This document shows positions 25,969-35,852 of a DNA stretch of 64,000 nucleotides, one piece after another. The stretch's first letter is position 1; the number at the start of each line of letters is the position of its first letter. The stretch lies in contig CALKIV010000084.1 in assembly GCA_937995835.1 (NCBI GenBank), forward strand, positions 1 to 64,000, in the 5' to 3' direction. This DNA comes from an uncultured Dysgonomonas sp. GTDB taxonomy: Bacteria; Bacteroidota; Bacteroidia; Bacteroidales; Dysgonomonadaceae. The position numbers and the translations under genes are program-made. Below the pieces are notes generated by a model. It saw nothing but the letters and a program-made list of their open reading frames with translations, did no database searches and had not been told where the DNA came from.

Positions 25969-28593
25969 ATGGAAATAGCAAGTAAATACAATCCTGCTGA
26001 GGTAGAAGACAAATGGTATAAATACTGGCTGGAAAACAATTTTTTCCGTTCACAGCCAGACAATCGTGAGCCTTTTGTCGTGGTCATTCCCCCACCAAAC
26101 GTAACCGGTGTGTTGCACATGGGGCATATGTTGAACAATACCATTCAGGATATACTTGTCCGTCGTGCGCGTATGATGGGCAAAAATGCTTGCTGGGTGC
26201 CTGGAACTGACCATGCATCGATTGCCACAGAAGCCAAAGTAGTGAACAAACTGGCTGCTGAGGGAATTAAAAAGACAGATCTTACACGAGACGAATTCTT
26301 GAAACATGCTTGGGATTGGACTGACCAATATGGGGGTATCATTCTTGAACAGTTGAAAAAGCTAGGTGCATCGTGCGACTGGGACAGAACGGCTTTCACC
26401 ATGGACGAAATTCGTTCGAAAAGCGTTCTGAAAGTATTTGTCGATCTATATAATAAAGGACTGATCTATCGTGGAGTGCGCATGGTTAATTGGGATCCTG
26501 TGGCCAAAACGGCTCTCTCTGACGAGGAGGTGATCCACCAAGAAGAACATGGCAAACTATATTATCTTCGCTACAAAGTAGAAGGCGAGGAGGGGGCTTA
26601 CGCTGTTATTGCCACTACTCGTCCCGAAACCATTTTCGGAGACGTGGCTGTATGTATCAACCCGAACAACCCGAAGACTGCTCACCTGAAAGGCAAGAAG
26701 CTGATAGTGCCAATTGCTAATCGTGTGGTACCAGTTATAGAGGACGAATATGTAGATGTTGAGTTTGGTACAGGTTGCCTGAAAGTGACTCCTGCACATG
26801 ATGTGAACGACTATATGTTGGGCGAAAAGTATAATCTGGAAGCGCTAGATATATTTAACGACGATGGCACATTGAACCAATACGGATTGACATACGAAGG
26901 AATGGATCGCTTCGATGTGCGTAAACAGATAGCTAAAGATTTGGAAGCACAAGGACTGATGGAAAAAACAGAAGACTATACCAATAAGGTGGGGTATTCT
27001 GAACGTACACACGTACCCATCGAGCCGAAACTATCAATGCAGTGGTTTTTGCAAATGGAACAGTTGGCACAACCTGCACTAGAGAATGTGATGAACGATA
27101 CGATCAAGTTCTATCCTTCTAATTTGAAGAATACTTATCGTCATTGGATGGAAAACATCAAAGATTGGTGTATCAGCCGTCAGCTATGGTGGGGACATCG
27201 TATTCCTGCATACTACCTGCCAAACGGTGGTTTTGTGGTGGGAGAGACAGAAGAAATAGCATTGGCAAATGCAAGAAAAGAAACAGGTGATAATAATCTG
27301 CAACTATCTGATCTTCGCCAAGATGAAGATTGCCTAGATACTTGGTTTTCGTCATGGTTGTGGCCTATTTCTCTGTTTGATGGAATCAACAATCCGAACA
27401 ATGAAGAAATAAACTATTATTATCCTACCAGCGATCTTGTTACCGGACCAGATATTATTTTCTTCTGGGTGGCAAGAATGATCATGACAGGATATGAATA
27501 TATGGACAAGCCTTGTTTTCATAACGTGTACTTTACAGGAATCGTTCGTGACAAGCAAGGGCGCAAGATGTCTAAATCGTTGGGCAACTCGCCAGACCCT
27601 ATCGAGTTGATGGACAAGTATGGAGCAGACGGTGTGCGTATGGGCTTGATGCTCACTGCACCGGCAGGCAACGACCTTCCATTCGACGAATCGCTGTGCG
27701 AACAAGGACGCAACTTTAACAATAAAATATGGAATGCCTTCCGTCTTGTAAAAGGTTGGGAAGTGGACGAAATGATAGAGCAACCCGAAGCTGCCAAACT
27801 AGGCATCCAATGGTTTGAAGGTGTATTATCAAAAACCATAGAAGAGGTGAACGAGTCGATGAGCAAATATCGCTTGTCAGAGGCTCTGATGTCACTCTAT
27901 AAACTCTTCTGGGACGAATTTTCGTCTTGGTATCTGGAGGTAATCAAACCAGCCTATCAGAAGCCAATCGACAAGAAAACGTATGAAGCTACTCTTGGCT
28001 TCTTCGACTCCTTGCTTCGTTTGCTTCATCCATTTATGCCATTTATTACTGAAGAATTGTGGCAAGCATTGACCCCGAGAGCAGAAAAAGAAACGATCAT
28101 TTTTGCAGAAAGTCCAAAAGCAAAAGCAGTAAATGAAGATCAGCTGAAAGCCTTTGACAAAGCTAAAGAAGTGGTGTCTGCTGTCAGAACTATTCGTTTG
28201 CAACGTAATATCGCTATCAAAGATGCTTTGGCGTTGGAGGTGTTGAGCAAGCATGATAGCTCACTAGATTGCATCATTTCTAAGATGTGTAATCTTTCTG
28301 GCATCGATCAGGTGTCTGAAAAGAATGCTAATGCAGCAACTTTCCTTGTGGGGACTACCGAATATGCTGTGCCTCTAGGAGATACGATAGATGTGGAAGC
28401 CGAAATAGAAAAAATGGAAGCAGAGATTAAGTATCTTGAAGGCTTCTTGGTTTCAGTGGAAAAGAAATTGGGCAACGAGCGTTTTGTGCAAAATGCAAAA
28501 CCCGAAATTGTGGAAAACGAGCGAAACAAAAAAGCAGATGCCGAAAGCAAAATTAAAACTTTGCAAGAAAATTTGGCAGCACTGAAAAAGTAA
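25969..28593 (+). CDS. valS: Valyl-tRNA synthetase
   Basis: This class I synthetase charges tRNA-Val and edits mischarged threonine. The 874 residues show [13 protein letters not shown] (HMGH 50-53), the CP1 editing domain (about 200-340, with [13 protein letters not shown]), the KMSKS loop at 533-537, the anticodon-binding helical domain and a C-terminal coiled coil (about 805-874). The length is typical. It has its own promoter and a strong terminator. Confidence 0.97.
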   Translation: MEIASKYNPAEVEDKWYKYWLENNFFRSQPDNREPFVVVIPPPNVTGVLHMGHMLNNTIQDILVRRARMMGKNACWVPGTDHASIATEAKVVNKLAAEGIKKTDLTRDEFLKHAWDWTDQYGGIILEQLKKLGASCDWDRTAFTMDEIRSKSVLKVFVDLYNKGLIYRGVRMVNWDPVAKTALSDEEVIHQEEHGKLYYLRYKVEGEEGAYAVIATTRPETIFGDVAVCINPNNPKTAHLKGKKLIVPIANRVVPVIEDEYVDVEFGTGCLKVTPAHDVNDYMLGEKYNLEALDIFNDDGTLNQYGLTYEGMDRFDVRKQIAKDLEAQGLMEKTEDYTNKVGYSERTHVPIEPKLSMQWFLQMEQLAQPALENVMNDTIKFYPSNLKNTYRHWMENIKDWCISRQLWWGHRIPAYYLPNGGFVVGETEEIALANARKETGDNNLQLSDLRQDEDCLDTWFSSWLWPISLFDGINNPNNEEINYYYPTSDLVTGPDIIFFWVARMIMTGYEYMDKPCFHNVYFTGIVRDKQGRKMSKSLGNSPDPIELMDKYGADGVRMGLMLTAPAGNDLPFDESLCEQGRNFNNKIWNAFRLVKGWEVDEMIEQPEAAKLGIQWFEGVLSKTIEEVNESMSKYRLSEALMSLYKLFWDEFSSWYLEVIKPAYQKPIDKKTYEATLGFFDSLLRLLHPFMPFITEELWQALTPRAEKETIIFAESPKAKAVNEDQLKAFDKAKEVVSAVRTIRLQRNIAIKDALALEVLSKHDSSLDCIISKMCNLSGIDQVSEKNANAATFLVGTTEYAVPLGDTIDVEAEIEKMEAEIKYLEGFLVSVEKKLGNERFVQNAKPEIVENERNKKADAESKIKTLQENLAALKK

Positions 28594-28615
28594 GCTTTGT
28601 AAGAAAATAATTATT

Positions 28616-28661
28616 AAGAATCTCCTAAGCAAATATGCAATTTCGCTTAGGAGATTCTTTT
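28616..28661 (+). terminator. valS terminator
   Basis: A perfect 15-bp stem (28616-28630 with 28645-28659) with a 14-base loop, followed by TTATT. Confidence 0.85.
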
Positions 28662-28708
28662 ATTAGCCTTTATTCATTTTCTTTGTATTTTAACTCAAAC
28701 GATCCAGA

Positions 28709-29134
28709 ATGAATAGAAAAATATTTTTAATCTGGGGAACGATTCTTCTTATCCCAACGATGATAACGCTATGTAACAACTTGACTGAACCCTCAGATAA
28801 TTATACTATTGTGGGGCAAGTCGTCTCGTCTGACAATAGACAAGCTCCTCTGCAAGGTGTGGAAATCTATATCAGACCGTTTGTTGAGCCATCGGTGCGA
28901 CAAATGTTGGTAGGTGATGATGATGTAGATATGCCCGTGGCAGTAAGTGATGACGAAGGTAATTTTACACTCGATCTGGGAAAGAATATTGCATATCGTA
29001 AATATACGCTTCGACTTCATGACACCAAAGGAGTCTATCAAGATGGAGAACGTACCGTGTCTTTAGATATTAAGAGCAGAAAAAGAAAAGAAGATGCAGG
29101 GCAAATTATGATTTTCCCGATTGCTCAAGAATGA
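28709..29134 (+). CDS. Secreted protein with carboxypeptidase-regulatory-like fold
   Basis: The 141-residue product has an N-terminal hydrophobic segment (about 5-21) ending in TLC, a poor lipobox. The rest looks like one beta-sandwich unit of the CarboxypepD_reg/transthyretin-like type: VVSSDNRQAPLQGVEIYI, then SDDEGNFTLDLG. That suggests an exported binding or structural protein. A run of acidic residues (about 70-73) separates the strands. I assign no function. It stands alone between two terminators. Confidence 0.6.
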   Translation: MNRKIFLIWGTILLIPTMITLCNNLTEPSDNYTIVGQVVSSDNRQAPLQGVEIYIRPFVEPSVRQMLVGDDDVDMPVAVSDDEGNFTLDLGKNIAYRKYTLRLHDTKGVYQDGERTVSLDIKSRKRKEDAGQIMIFPIAQE

Positions 29135-29155
29135 CGATAGACATATTATAATATG

Positions 29156-29189
29156 AAAAACGCTCAAGTCAATTGACCTGAGCGTTTTT
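29156..29189. terminator. Bidirectional terminator
   Basis: A 16-bp stem with one mismatch and A/T tails (29156-29171 with 29174-29189), between convergent genes. Confidence 0.85.
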
Positions 29190-29217
29190 CTATATTTTAA
29201 ATAATTGCGTCTGTTCG

Positions 29218-30372
29218 TTATTTTGCCTTCACAGCAGAAAAAATAGCTACACGGTTCCATGCGTCGTTTTGGAATGGTTGTTCCTTGTCGCCACTTCCAC
29301 GAGTAGTGATTCTTGTTGGGCTAATACCAAATTTTTCGATCATTACTTTAGCCACAGCTTCGGCACGTCTTTCAGATAGTTTCTGGTTGATAGTTGCGTT
29401 TCCCGTTGCTTTGTCAGCATATCCAGTAACCACACAATTGTAGTTTGGATTGTCTTGGAAGAATTTAGCTGCGTTGAAGATATTGATCTCTTGGTTGTCT
29501 TGTAGATCCGATTTTCCGATTTTGAAGACTACCACAGCATTCATTAGCACTTCTTCCACTTCCACTTCTTTTTCTTGAATAATGGTTTTAGGTTTCTTTG
29601 CCAATTCTACTTCTAGGTTAGAAATTTTATTTTCTTTAGAAGCCAAATCTTGACGAAGCTTGTTTAATTGTGCATTTGTTTGATCAAGTAAAGTTGGGTC
29701 GTAAGCCTCTACATATTTGAAGCCTCTGTTGTTGAAGTGATAGGTGATACCAGCCAAAGCTGTCACCATGCCATCATAGGCTTTGCCTGATTCTACACCA
29801 TTGAAACGATCTTCTAATAGGTTGGCAGATACTTCTAGGTTAAGACTCAAATTGTTATGCACCATGAAATCTGTTTGCAAACCAAGGCGAGGTACAATCA
29901 TATTTGCCTTGTCAAGACGTTGTCCCGTACCTGTCAGATCCACATTGTTTTTGTGCATGGTGTGCACGCCTGATAGACCAACAAACCCTTTGAGGTTAAA
30001 CATTCTGTCGTTTTGATAAGGCAAGAAGAGGTTTGTCAAGTTAAACATCGCATCCACTGTTCCTTGCAAATATTTGAACTTATAGGTGTCATCCTTCCAC
30101 ATGTATTGGCTTTTAGCTTGCCATCCACTACCTTGTAGACGAAGACCAAACACCGGGGTAAAGCTCTTTCCTACCGAAAGGGCTACTGTGGGGGTGATCA
30201 GATCGCCAAAAGATGCTTGACTGCGAGCTTCGCTAACGGTGTACGATGCTCCTCCTTGGAGTTGGATATACCAATTGTCCTTGAACTTGCTTTTTTCATA
30301 AAGTCTTTCTTGCGCCATCATTGCGGTGCTAAGTAAAAGACCTGCTACTGTTGCAAAAATTATTTTTTTCAT
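29218..30372 (-). CDS. OmpA-family outer-membrane protein
   Basis: The 384-residue protein has a signal peptide (about 1-20, ending MMAQ), an N-terminal beta-barrel (about 30-220), a coiled-coil linker (about 232-262, LDQTNAQLNKLRQDLASKENK) and a C-terminal OmpA peptidoglycan-binding domain (about 280-382). The latter contains VVTGYADKATGN, LSERRAEAVAKVM and TRGSGDKEQPF. It probably anchors the outer membrane to the cell wall. It is likely abundant and is transcribed alone. Confidence 0.93.
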   Translation of the reverse strand: MKKIIFATVAGLLLSTAMMAQERLYEKSKFKDNWYIQLQGGASYTVSEARSQASFGDLITPTVALSVGKSFTPVFGLRLQGSGWQAKSQYMWKDDTYKFKYLQGTVDAMFNLTNLFLPYQNDRMFNLKGFVGLSGVHTMHKNNVDLTGTGQRLDKANMIVPRLGLQTDFMVHNNLSLNLEVSANLLEDRFNGVESGKAYDGMVTALAGITYHFNNRGFKYVEAYDPTLLDQTNAQLNKLRQDLASKENKISNLEVELAKKPKTIIQEKEVEVEEVLMNAVVVFKIGKSDLQDNQEINIFNAAKFFQDNPNYNCVVTGYADKATGNATINQKLSERRAEAVAKVMIEKFGISPTRITTRGSGDKEQPFQNDAWNRVAIFSAVKAK

Positions 30373-30548
30373 CTTGTTTTTTTTTGTTTAAATACAATCA
30401 CACTTTTCATTGTTGTCAAAGCAATAAAGAAATGTGACATTCTCATGTGATAATTTTGTGTTACAAGTATAAATGTAATGAAAAATATCTAAATAGAAGA
30501 TAAAATCTAGTTTTATATTTCTTTGCTGACTATTTTTTTTAAAAGTGA

Positions 30549-30932
30549 TTAGAGTACCAACTCTTCAAACAATTGTGTTAGAGTTGCATCCAGATCGACA
30601 GAAAAACCGCTGTGAGGACGGGATGTTTGTAGGCAAGAGCTTTTGACGGCTGTCAGCCAACGAAAACGTTCAGCAATGTCGAATGTAGCAATATGCCCTC
30701 CTGAATGATGGCCTTGACAGATGGTGCTCCATGCTTCTAGGCTCTGAATGATGAAATCCGTTTCCACCTCACAGGCAAAGCATTTCAGCTTATCTTCATT
30801 GACATGATATTTGATCCCAATGTATTTCTTTGCCTTGGAGAAAATAATAACTCCCACATTGATAAACTCTTCGCGCTCCACCCTTGGCAGAACACGGATC
30901 ACAGCATATTCATATAAGTGCATTCCTTGCAT
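30549..30932 (-). CDS. DUF3037 protein, partner of the HipA-like kinase
   Basis: The 127-residue protein fits DUF3037: YEYAVIRVLPRVEREEFINVGVIIFS at the start, then a Cys-containing middle part and FRWLTAVKSSCLQTSRPHSGF. Its start lies 23 bases inside the upstream HipA-like gene, so the two are translationally coupled. The family is of unknown function and, as I recall, commonly sits next to this kinase type. A modulator or substrate of the kinase is a reasonable guess only. Confidence 0.8.
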   Translation of the reverse strand: MQGMHLYEYAVIRVLPRVEREEFINVGVIIFSKAKKYIGIKYHVNEDKLKCFACEVETDFIIQSLEAWSTICQGHHSGGHIATFDIAERFRWLTAVKSSCLQTSRPHSGFSVDLDATLTQLFEELVL

Positions 30933-31692
30933 GTTGAGCTTCTTTTACAAATAGGTGTGAATGATCTCTTCTTAGTTTCAGAAACTGTTTATATACATTT
31001 CTGATATCGTCTACGGTCTCTTCTTCTGTATTCCAGTTGAGCCAATCGGCAGGTATTTCGTCCACCAATTCGTCAATGGTGGCATCATCTAGTAGAAGTT
31101 TAAACTCTTTGTCAGCCTCGTCTAGTTCTGAGGCTTGAGCCAAGAGTACGTGATCTTTGGCATAGATAAAAGGACTGAGTGCAGCCTTCTGCCAATCGCC
31201 CCACGAGTGATGAAAAAAGAAGGAAGCACCATGATCGATCAGCCACAGTTCTTTATGGAAAATCAGCATGTTCGTATTTCTAAAGGTACGATCGATATTG
31301 GTAATGTAAGCATCAAGCCATAAGATGCGCGACGCCTGTTGGCTATCAACGGAGGTGGTCACGGGGTCGAATGTGAAGGATGGTGACAAAAAATGTAATC
31401 CCATATTTAAGCCCTGACTGCCTTTGAGCAAGTCTTGAATTTCCTCATCGCCCTCGGTGCGTCCAAAGGCTTCATCGAGATGTACATATACAATCTCTGG
31501 TACTCTGAAACCCAGCCTTTTGGCTATCAATCCGCCCAAGAGTTCTGATACCAAAGACTTTGTGCCATGTCCTGATCCTCTGAATTTTACTACATATTTG
31601 TAGCCATCGTCAGCATCTGCCAAAGCAGGCAACGAGCCCCCTTCGCGCAAAGGGAGAATGTATCGCATCACGTTTACGGTTCTTATGTCCAT
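30910..31692 (-). CDS. HipA-like kinase family protein
   Basis: This 260-residue compact protein resembles the HipA-like PF20613 family, smaller than toxin HipA (~440). A kinase-like lysine (K36 in YVVKFRG) follows the first strands, the catalytic-loop equivalent is NIDRTFRNTN (D134, N139), and the metal-binding DxG equivalent is IDHG (D153). It should be a cytosolic Ser/Thr kinase-like enzyme. No HipB-type DNA-binding gene is adjacent; the coupled partner is DUF3037. It may be a two-gene regulatory or toxin-like unit, but that is inference. Confidence 0.8.
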   Translation of the reverse strand: MDIRTVNVMRYILPLREGGSLPALADADDGYKYVVKFRGSGHGTKSLVSELLGGLIAKRLGFRVPEIVYVHLDEAFGRTEGDEEIQDLLKGSQGLNMGLHFLSPSFTFDPVTTSVDSQQASRILWLDAYITNIDRTFRNTNMLIFHKELWLIDHGASFFFHHSWGDWQKAALSPFIYAKDHVLLAQASELDEADKEFKLLLDDATIDELVDEIPADWLNWNTEEETVDDIRNVYKQFLKLRRDHSHLFVKEAQHARNALI

Positions 31693-31876
31693 CTTTTTTA
31701 GCTAAACTTAATATGCAAAGATAAGAGAAAAACAAAACATCACTCGTTTCTGGTAGAAGTAGTTTTGTTAATGGTGCTTGCTATAGATCGCGTGAGTTGT
31801 GTTGATCTTAAGCAACAGAGTACAATATTATATGTTTTTGCCACTTTTGTCCATGTGGTGTCAGTCGTAAATCTTC

Positions 31877-31884
31877 TATATTTG
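31877..31884 (+). promoter_or_regulatory. -7 box of the glycosidase operon
   Basis: TATATTTG, full consensus, 51 bases before the first ATG. Confidence 0.55.
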
Positions 31885-31935
31885 ACCACAGGATAACTCT
31901 AGTACCTACTGATTAAAAACACTTAAATAAATAAT

Positions 31936-34155
31936 TTGATGATTAGAATGAAAAGCCGATTGTTGCTTCTGCTTTTTTCCATTGCAACAGTTGCTTCTGC
32001 TCAAAAGACAGTATTTGACCCTTTGTTAGATCCCGATGCCATTGTAGTTGCTACAACTCCTCAAGTAGAATGGGACAATAGCTACATGTGGTATCCCGGA
32101 CAATTAGCAGCCTTTTATCAACAACAATGCGCTGCCATATCTAAAGCACGGAGCGTTTATGTTGGATATCCGGGCAAGTTTAACGCTGCTAGTGATCGTA
32201 CGTATTTCAAGAAGAGTATAAAATTAGATAAAGAAACGACTATTGAATGGGATGGACCCTCTTCTTCTATCACCTTATATGTAAACGGGGACAAGAAAGA
32301 AACGCCTTCCAATAAAATTACACTACAAGCAGGCAAAGCCACTTTGCTGTACGAGATCGTAGTACAAGACTCGTTACCATGTATTATCTTAAAGGACAAG
32401 TAGATAGGAAGTTCTGAAGGATGGCAAGTCAGCTTGGATCAAGTGTACTGGACAATCCCTGAAACAGCTGCCATGTATAACAAACCAGCTGTGCGTCCCG
32501 ATGCTTCTCAAGATATCACTGTGCAGATAAAACCAAAAGAGATCTTATCTATCAGAAATGCCCAGACAGAAGGTTTTGATAAAATAATTATTGGAAAAAA
32601 TGGTTATGCGCTGATTGACTTCTTTCACCTCGAAATCGGCGACCTTCTTTTCAGAGTAAAGGGCAAGGGAACTGTCACTGTTCGCTTTGGAGAAACGCCA
32701 GAAGAAGCACTTGAACGAGATGAAAAAAAGTTTGAACAATATGCTTTGCCCCCTTTTGCTATATCGGAAGAAGAAACCCTCATACATGTTCCTGAACGTG
32801 CATTCAGATATGCATCAATAGAATGTGATGCTGGAGCAGAGATTTCGGATATAAAGTTCAATACGGCTATCTGGTCTGTTGAATATCAGATGCAGTTTGA
32901 ATCAAGTGATGAGTATATCAATAAACTATTCGATATGAGTAGTGCAACTCTGCATACCAGCATGCATAGATTCTATCTGGATGGAGTGAAACGAGATTTC
33001 CTTCCTTGGTCGATGGATGCCTTGGTCAGCACCTTTGGTGGCGATTATCTGTTTGGTGATCAGCAAGTTTCTAAAAATGGAATATCTATAGCCTTGATGC
33101 CCCTCAATCCTCAGATCACGGATATGGGAATCCCTGACTATCCACTCCATGCATTGGTTGGGTTAAAGCAAAACTATCTTCGATTTGGAGACATTAATAC
33201 CTCACTCCAATACAAAGATAGAATCCTTCAGTTGCTCGATTTTTATGCATCCATTGTTGACGAAAATGGTTTTGTACATGGCAACTACGGCGATCGACAA
33301 TTCGGATATACTCCCGGTTGGTCTACACAAAATGGTCCTGCCAGAAAAGGCATAGCCTCTTATGCACAGATCATGTTATACTACAACTATCAAGTAGGAG
33401 CATATTTTACAGCTCTATGGAAAGACAAACCATTGGCTAACAAGTATAAGAACTTAGCAGAAAAGTTGAAGAAAAACATATTTAAACACTTTTGGGATGC
33501 AGAAAGAAAGGCTTTTATCAATGGCACGATGAATGATGCAACAACTGTTGATACTCGTATCTCTCATCATGCACAGTATTGGGCAATTTTGGCAGATATT
33601 TTTCCTGTCGAAGATTACGATAATTTGTTCGATAATATATTACCCAATTTACCTCGATACTACGAAACCGTAAGTTTTGAAAAAGGCTATGAGTTCATTG
33701 CTTATGCCAAAGCCGGCAGGGTAAAAGAAATTTGGGACTTTATGTATCGTGTGTTTGGTGACTGGATGGATCAAGGGCATACACGTTTTTCTGAAAATTT
33801 TATGCCAAATGCCTCAAGGGCTGATCAGTTGATGTTCTACAGACGTACCTATGGATTGAGCTTGTGCCACGGAGCCAATGGAGTGCCTGCTGTGGTAGGA
33901 GTGCTCAATGGACTGATCGGATTCAGTCAGTCAGATCATAAGCCAAATGAGTATACCATCAAACCGGAGATGCTTCATCTGGAATGGATAAGCTCTAGAA
34001 TTCCTATAAAAGAGGGCTTTATTACTATTAAACTGAATAAAAATAACGAAAGTACAATTGAGATTCCGGCTGGGTGTATCGTTAACATCGTCACTAAGAG
34101 CAATAATAAAAACATAAAACTGAATAAAGCCGGAACATACAATTTAAAAATTTAA
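31936..34155 (+). pseudogene. Alpha-L-rhamnosidase-like glycosidase gene broken by in-frame TAG
   Basis: Two reading frames, 31936-32403 and 32404-34155, are in the same phase and separated only by one TAG at 32401-32403. Read through, they give one ~739-residue exported enzyme: signal peptide (about 1-22), N-terminal beta domains, then an (alpha/alpha)6 catalytic domain like GH78-related rhamnosidases (DGVKRDFLPWSMDA, FVHGNYGDRQFGYTPGWSTQNG, YGLSLCHGANGVPAVVGV). The natural continuation across the stop (CIILKDK, then IGSSEGWQVSLDQVYW) shows that nothing else is missing. A TTG at 32434 could restart translation but would lack a signal peptide. GH31 follows after 5 bases. Confidence 0.85.
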
Positions 34156-34160
34156 TAAAA

Positions 34161-35741
34161 ATGAGATATACAATTTTATTTCTTGTCTTTGCATTTTGTG
34201 GAAATCTTTTGTCACAAAACACATCTAAATTTCCTTCCTTGGCGAATGAAAAATGGTGGGGTGGTTTTGTTGCACTAGGTGCACGAATGCCTTTCGACTC
34301 TAACACTGAGATTTACAATTTAGCAACTCAAAATTTTAACAATCAAAATGTGCCTTTGCTACTTTCTTCCGAAGGACGATATATATGGAGCGACCAACCG
34401 TTTAGTTTTCAGATGGTAAACGATACTGTGGTTGTCTATTCAAATTATGAGAAGCCTGAAATTGTTGCAGCAGGTAAAAATATTCGAGAGGCTTATTTAG
34501 CAGCAGCCACTAAGCATTTTCCAGCAACGGGAAGTATACCCGAAGAGGTGTTTTTCAGTAAACCACAGTATAATACATGGATTGAACTGATGTATAACCA
34601 AAATCAGGAAGACATCCTTAATTATGCAAATCAAATTGTGAAAAATGGTTTCCCCACAGGAATACTAATGGTGGATGATAACTGGCAACGCTATTATGGG
34701 AATTTTGAATTTAGAGCTGAAAAATTTCAAAATGCTCGTGCAATGAATGATAAACTTCATCAGATGGGCTTTGATATTATGGTGTGGGTGTGTCCTTTTA
34801 TATCACCGGATACACAGGAGTTTAGAGCAATGCGCAAAAAAGGTTATCTGCTGAAGAACAAGTCGGATGGGCAACCGGCTATCATCCGATGGTGGAATGG
34901 ATATAGCGCATGTTTGGATACTACAAACCCCGAAGCTATGGCGTGGTTTAAAGATATTTTGAAAAAAACACAAGAGGTATATGGCGTTGATGGCTTTAAA
35001 TTCGATGCCGGAGATGTTTCTTACATGATTGGCGATTATGATTATCACGACAAGTCAGCCAATGCTAATGTGTTTTCACAGCGTTGGGCTGAAATAGGAC
35101 TTGACTTTCCTTTCAACGAATTGCGTACGACGTGGAAAACGGGTGGTCAACCCCTCGTGCAACGATTAGGAGATAAACGATATTCTTGGAATTCTAACAA
35201 ATTGCTCATTCCTGATATGACAACAGCAGGTCTGCTTGGCTTTGCATATACATGTCCTGATATGATTGGTGGTGGAGAATTTAACAGTTTTCTGAACATC
35301 AAAGAAGGTGAGCTTGATGAAGAACTGATTGTGCGCTCATGTCAGATACATGCTATGATGCCGATGATGCAGTTTTCGGTGGCTCCGTGGCGCATTTTGA
35401 ATCAAAAGAATATGGAAATATGTGCACAGTACGCTCGTCTGCATGAGCAAATGGGAGAATATATTTTATCATCTGCTCATCGATACTCAACAACCAATGA
35501 GCTCATCGTGCAAAGCATGGAGTATGCCTATCCTCATCAAGGGTTTATTGATTGTAAAGATCAGTTTATGTTGGGCGAAAAATATCTTGTGGCTCCAATG
35601 ACCGTAAAAGGATATAAACGCACTGTTCAATTGCCAAAAGGAAAATGGAAAGATGATCAGGGAAAAATATTTAAAGGGCCAAGAAAAATAGATGTAGATG
35701 TACCTATCGACAGGTTACCATATTATGAACTTATAGACTAA
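34161..35741 (+). CDS. Exported GH31 glycoside hydrolase
   Basis: The 526-residue protein has a signal peptide (about 1-19, ending LLSQ) and the GH31 TIM barrel: GILMVDDNWQRYYG, MVWVCPFISPD, the nucleophile block DGFKFDAGD (D282) and later LVQRLGDKRYSW and SVAPWRIL. GH31 includes alpha-glucosidases, alpha-xylosidases and alpha-galactosidases; the KFDAGD form is closest in my memory to alpha-galactosidase-like subgroups, but specificity is open. It is cotranscribed with the broken rhamnosidase-like gene, suggesting a small operon for a rhamnose- or galactose-bearing glycan. Confidence 0.88.
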   Translation: MRYTILFLVFAFCGNLLSQNTSKFPSLANEKWWGGFVALGARMPFDSNTEIYNLATQNFNNQNVPLLLSSEGRYIWSDQPFSFQMVNDTVVVYSNYEKPEIVAAGKNIREAYLAAATKHFPATGSIPEEVFFSKPQYNTWIELMYNQNQEDILNYANQIVKNGFPTGILMVDDNWQRYYGNFEFRAEKFQNARAMNDKLHQMGFDIMVWVCPFISPDTQEFRAMRKKGYLLKNKSDGQPAIIRWWNGYSACLDTTNPEAMAWFKDILKKTQEVYGVDGFKFDAGDVSYMIGDYDYHDKSANANVFSQRWAEIGLDFPFNELRTTWKTGGQPLVQRLGDKRYSWNSNKLLIPDMTTAGLLGFAYTCPDMIGGGEFNSFLNIKEGELDEELIVRSCQIHAMMPMMQFSVAPWRILNQKNMEICAQYARLHEQMGEYILSSAHRYSTTNELIVQSMEYAYPHQGFIDCKDQFMLGEKYLVAPMTVKGYKRTVQLPKGKWKDDQGKIFKGPRKIDVDVPIDRLPYYELID

Positions 35742-35743
35742 AA

Positions 35744-35787
35744 TATAAACGGCTGTTATTAAATTTAACAGCCGTTTATATATTTTT
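35744..35787. terminator. Terminator after GH31
   Basis: A perfect 15-bp stem (35744-35758 with 35766-35780), a 7-base loop and TATTTTTT; it lies between convergent genes. Confidence 0.9.
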
Positions 35788-35852
35788 TGGTATAAGGGAA
35801 AAATATTATCGTGTAACTTTTCGGTTTTTAATATTTGTCAGGGAGAAGCTGA

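Noticed and set aside
30910..31692. Classical HipAB toxin-antitoxin module
   Set aside because: The kinase-like protein is much shorter than HipA and there is no helix-turn-helix HipB gene; only the DUF3037 partner is present.
32401..32403. Recoding of TAG as an amino acid
   Set aside because: Many genes here use TAG as a normal stop (for example tetR-region and MSEP-CTERM gene ends), and no pyrrolysine-type gene is in the window.
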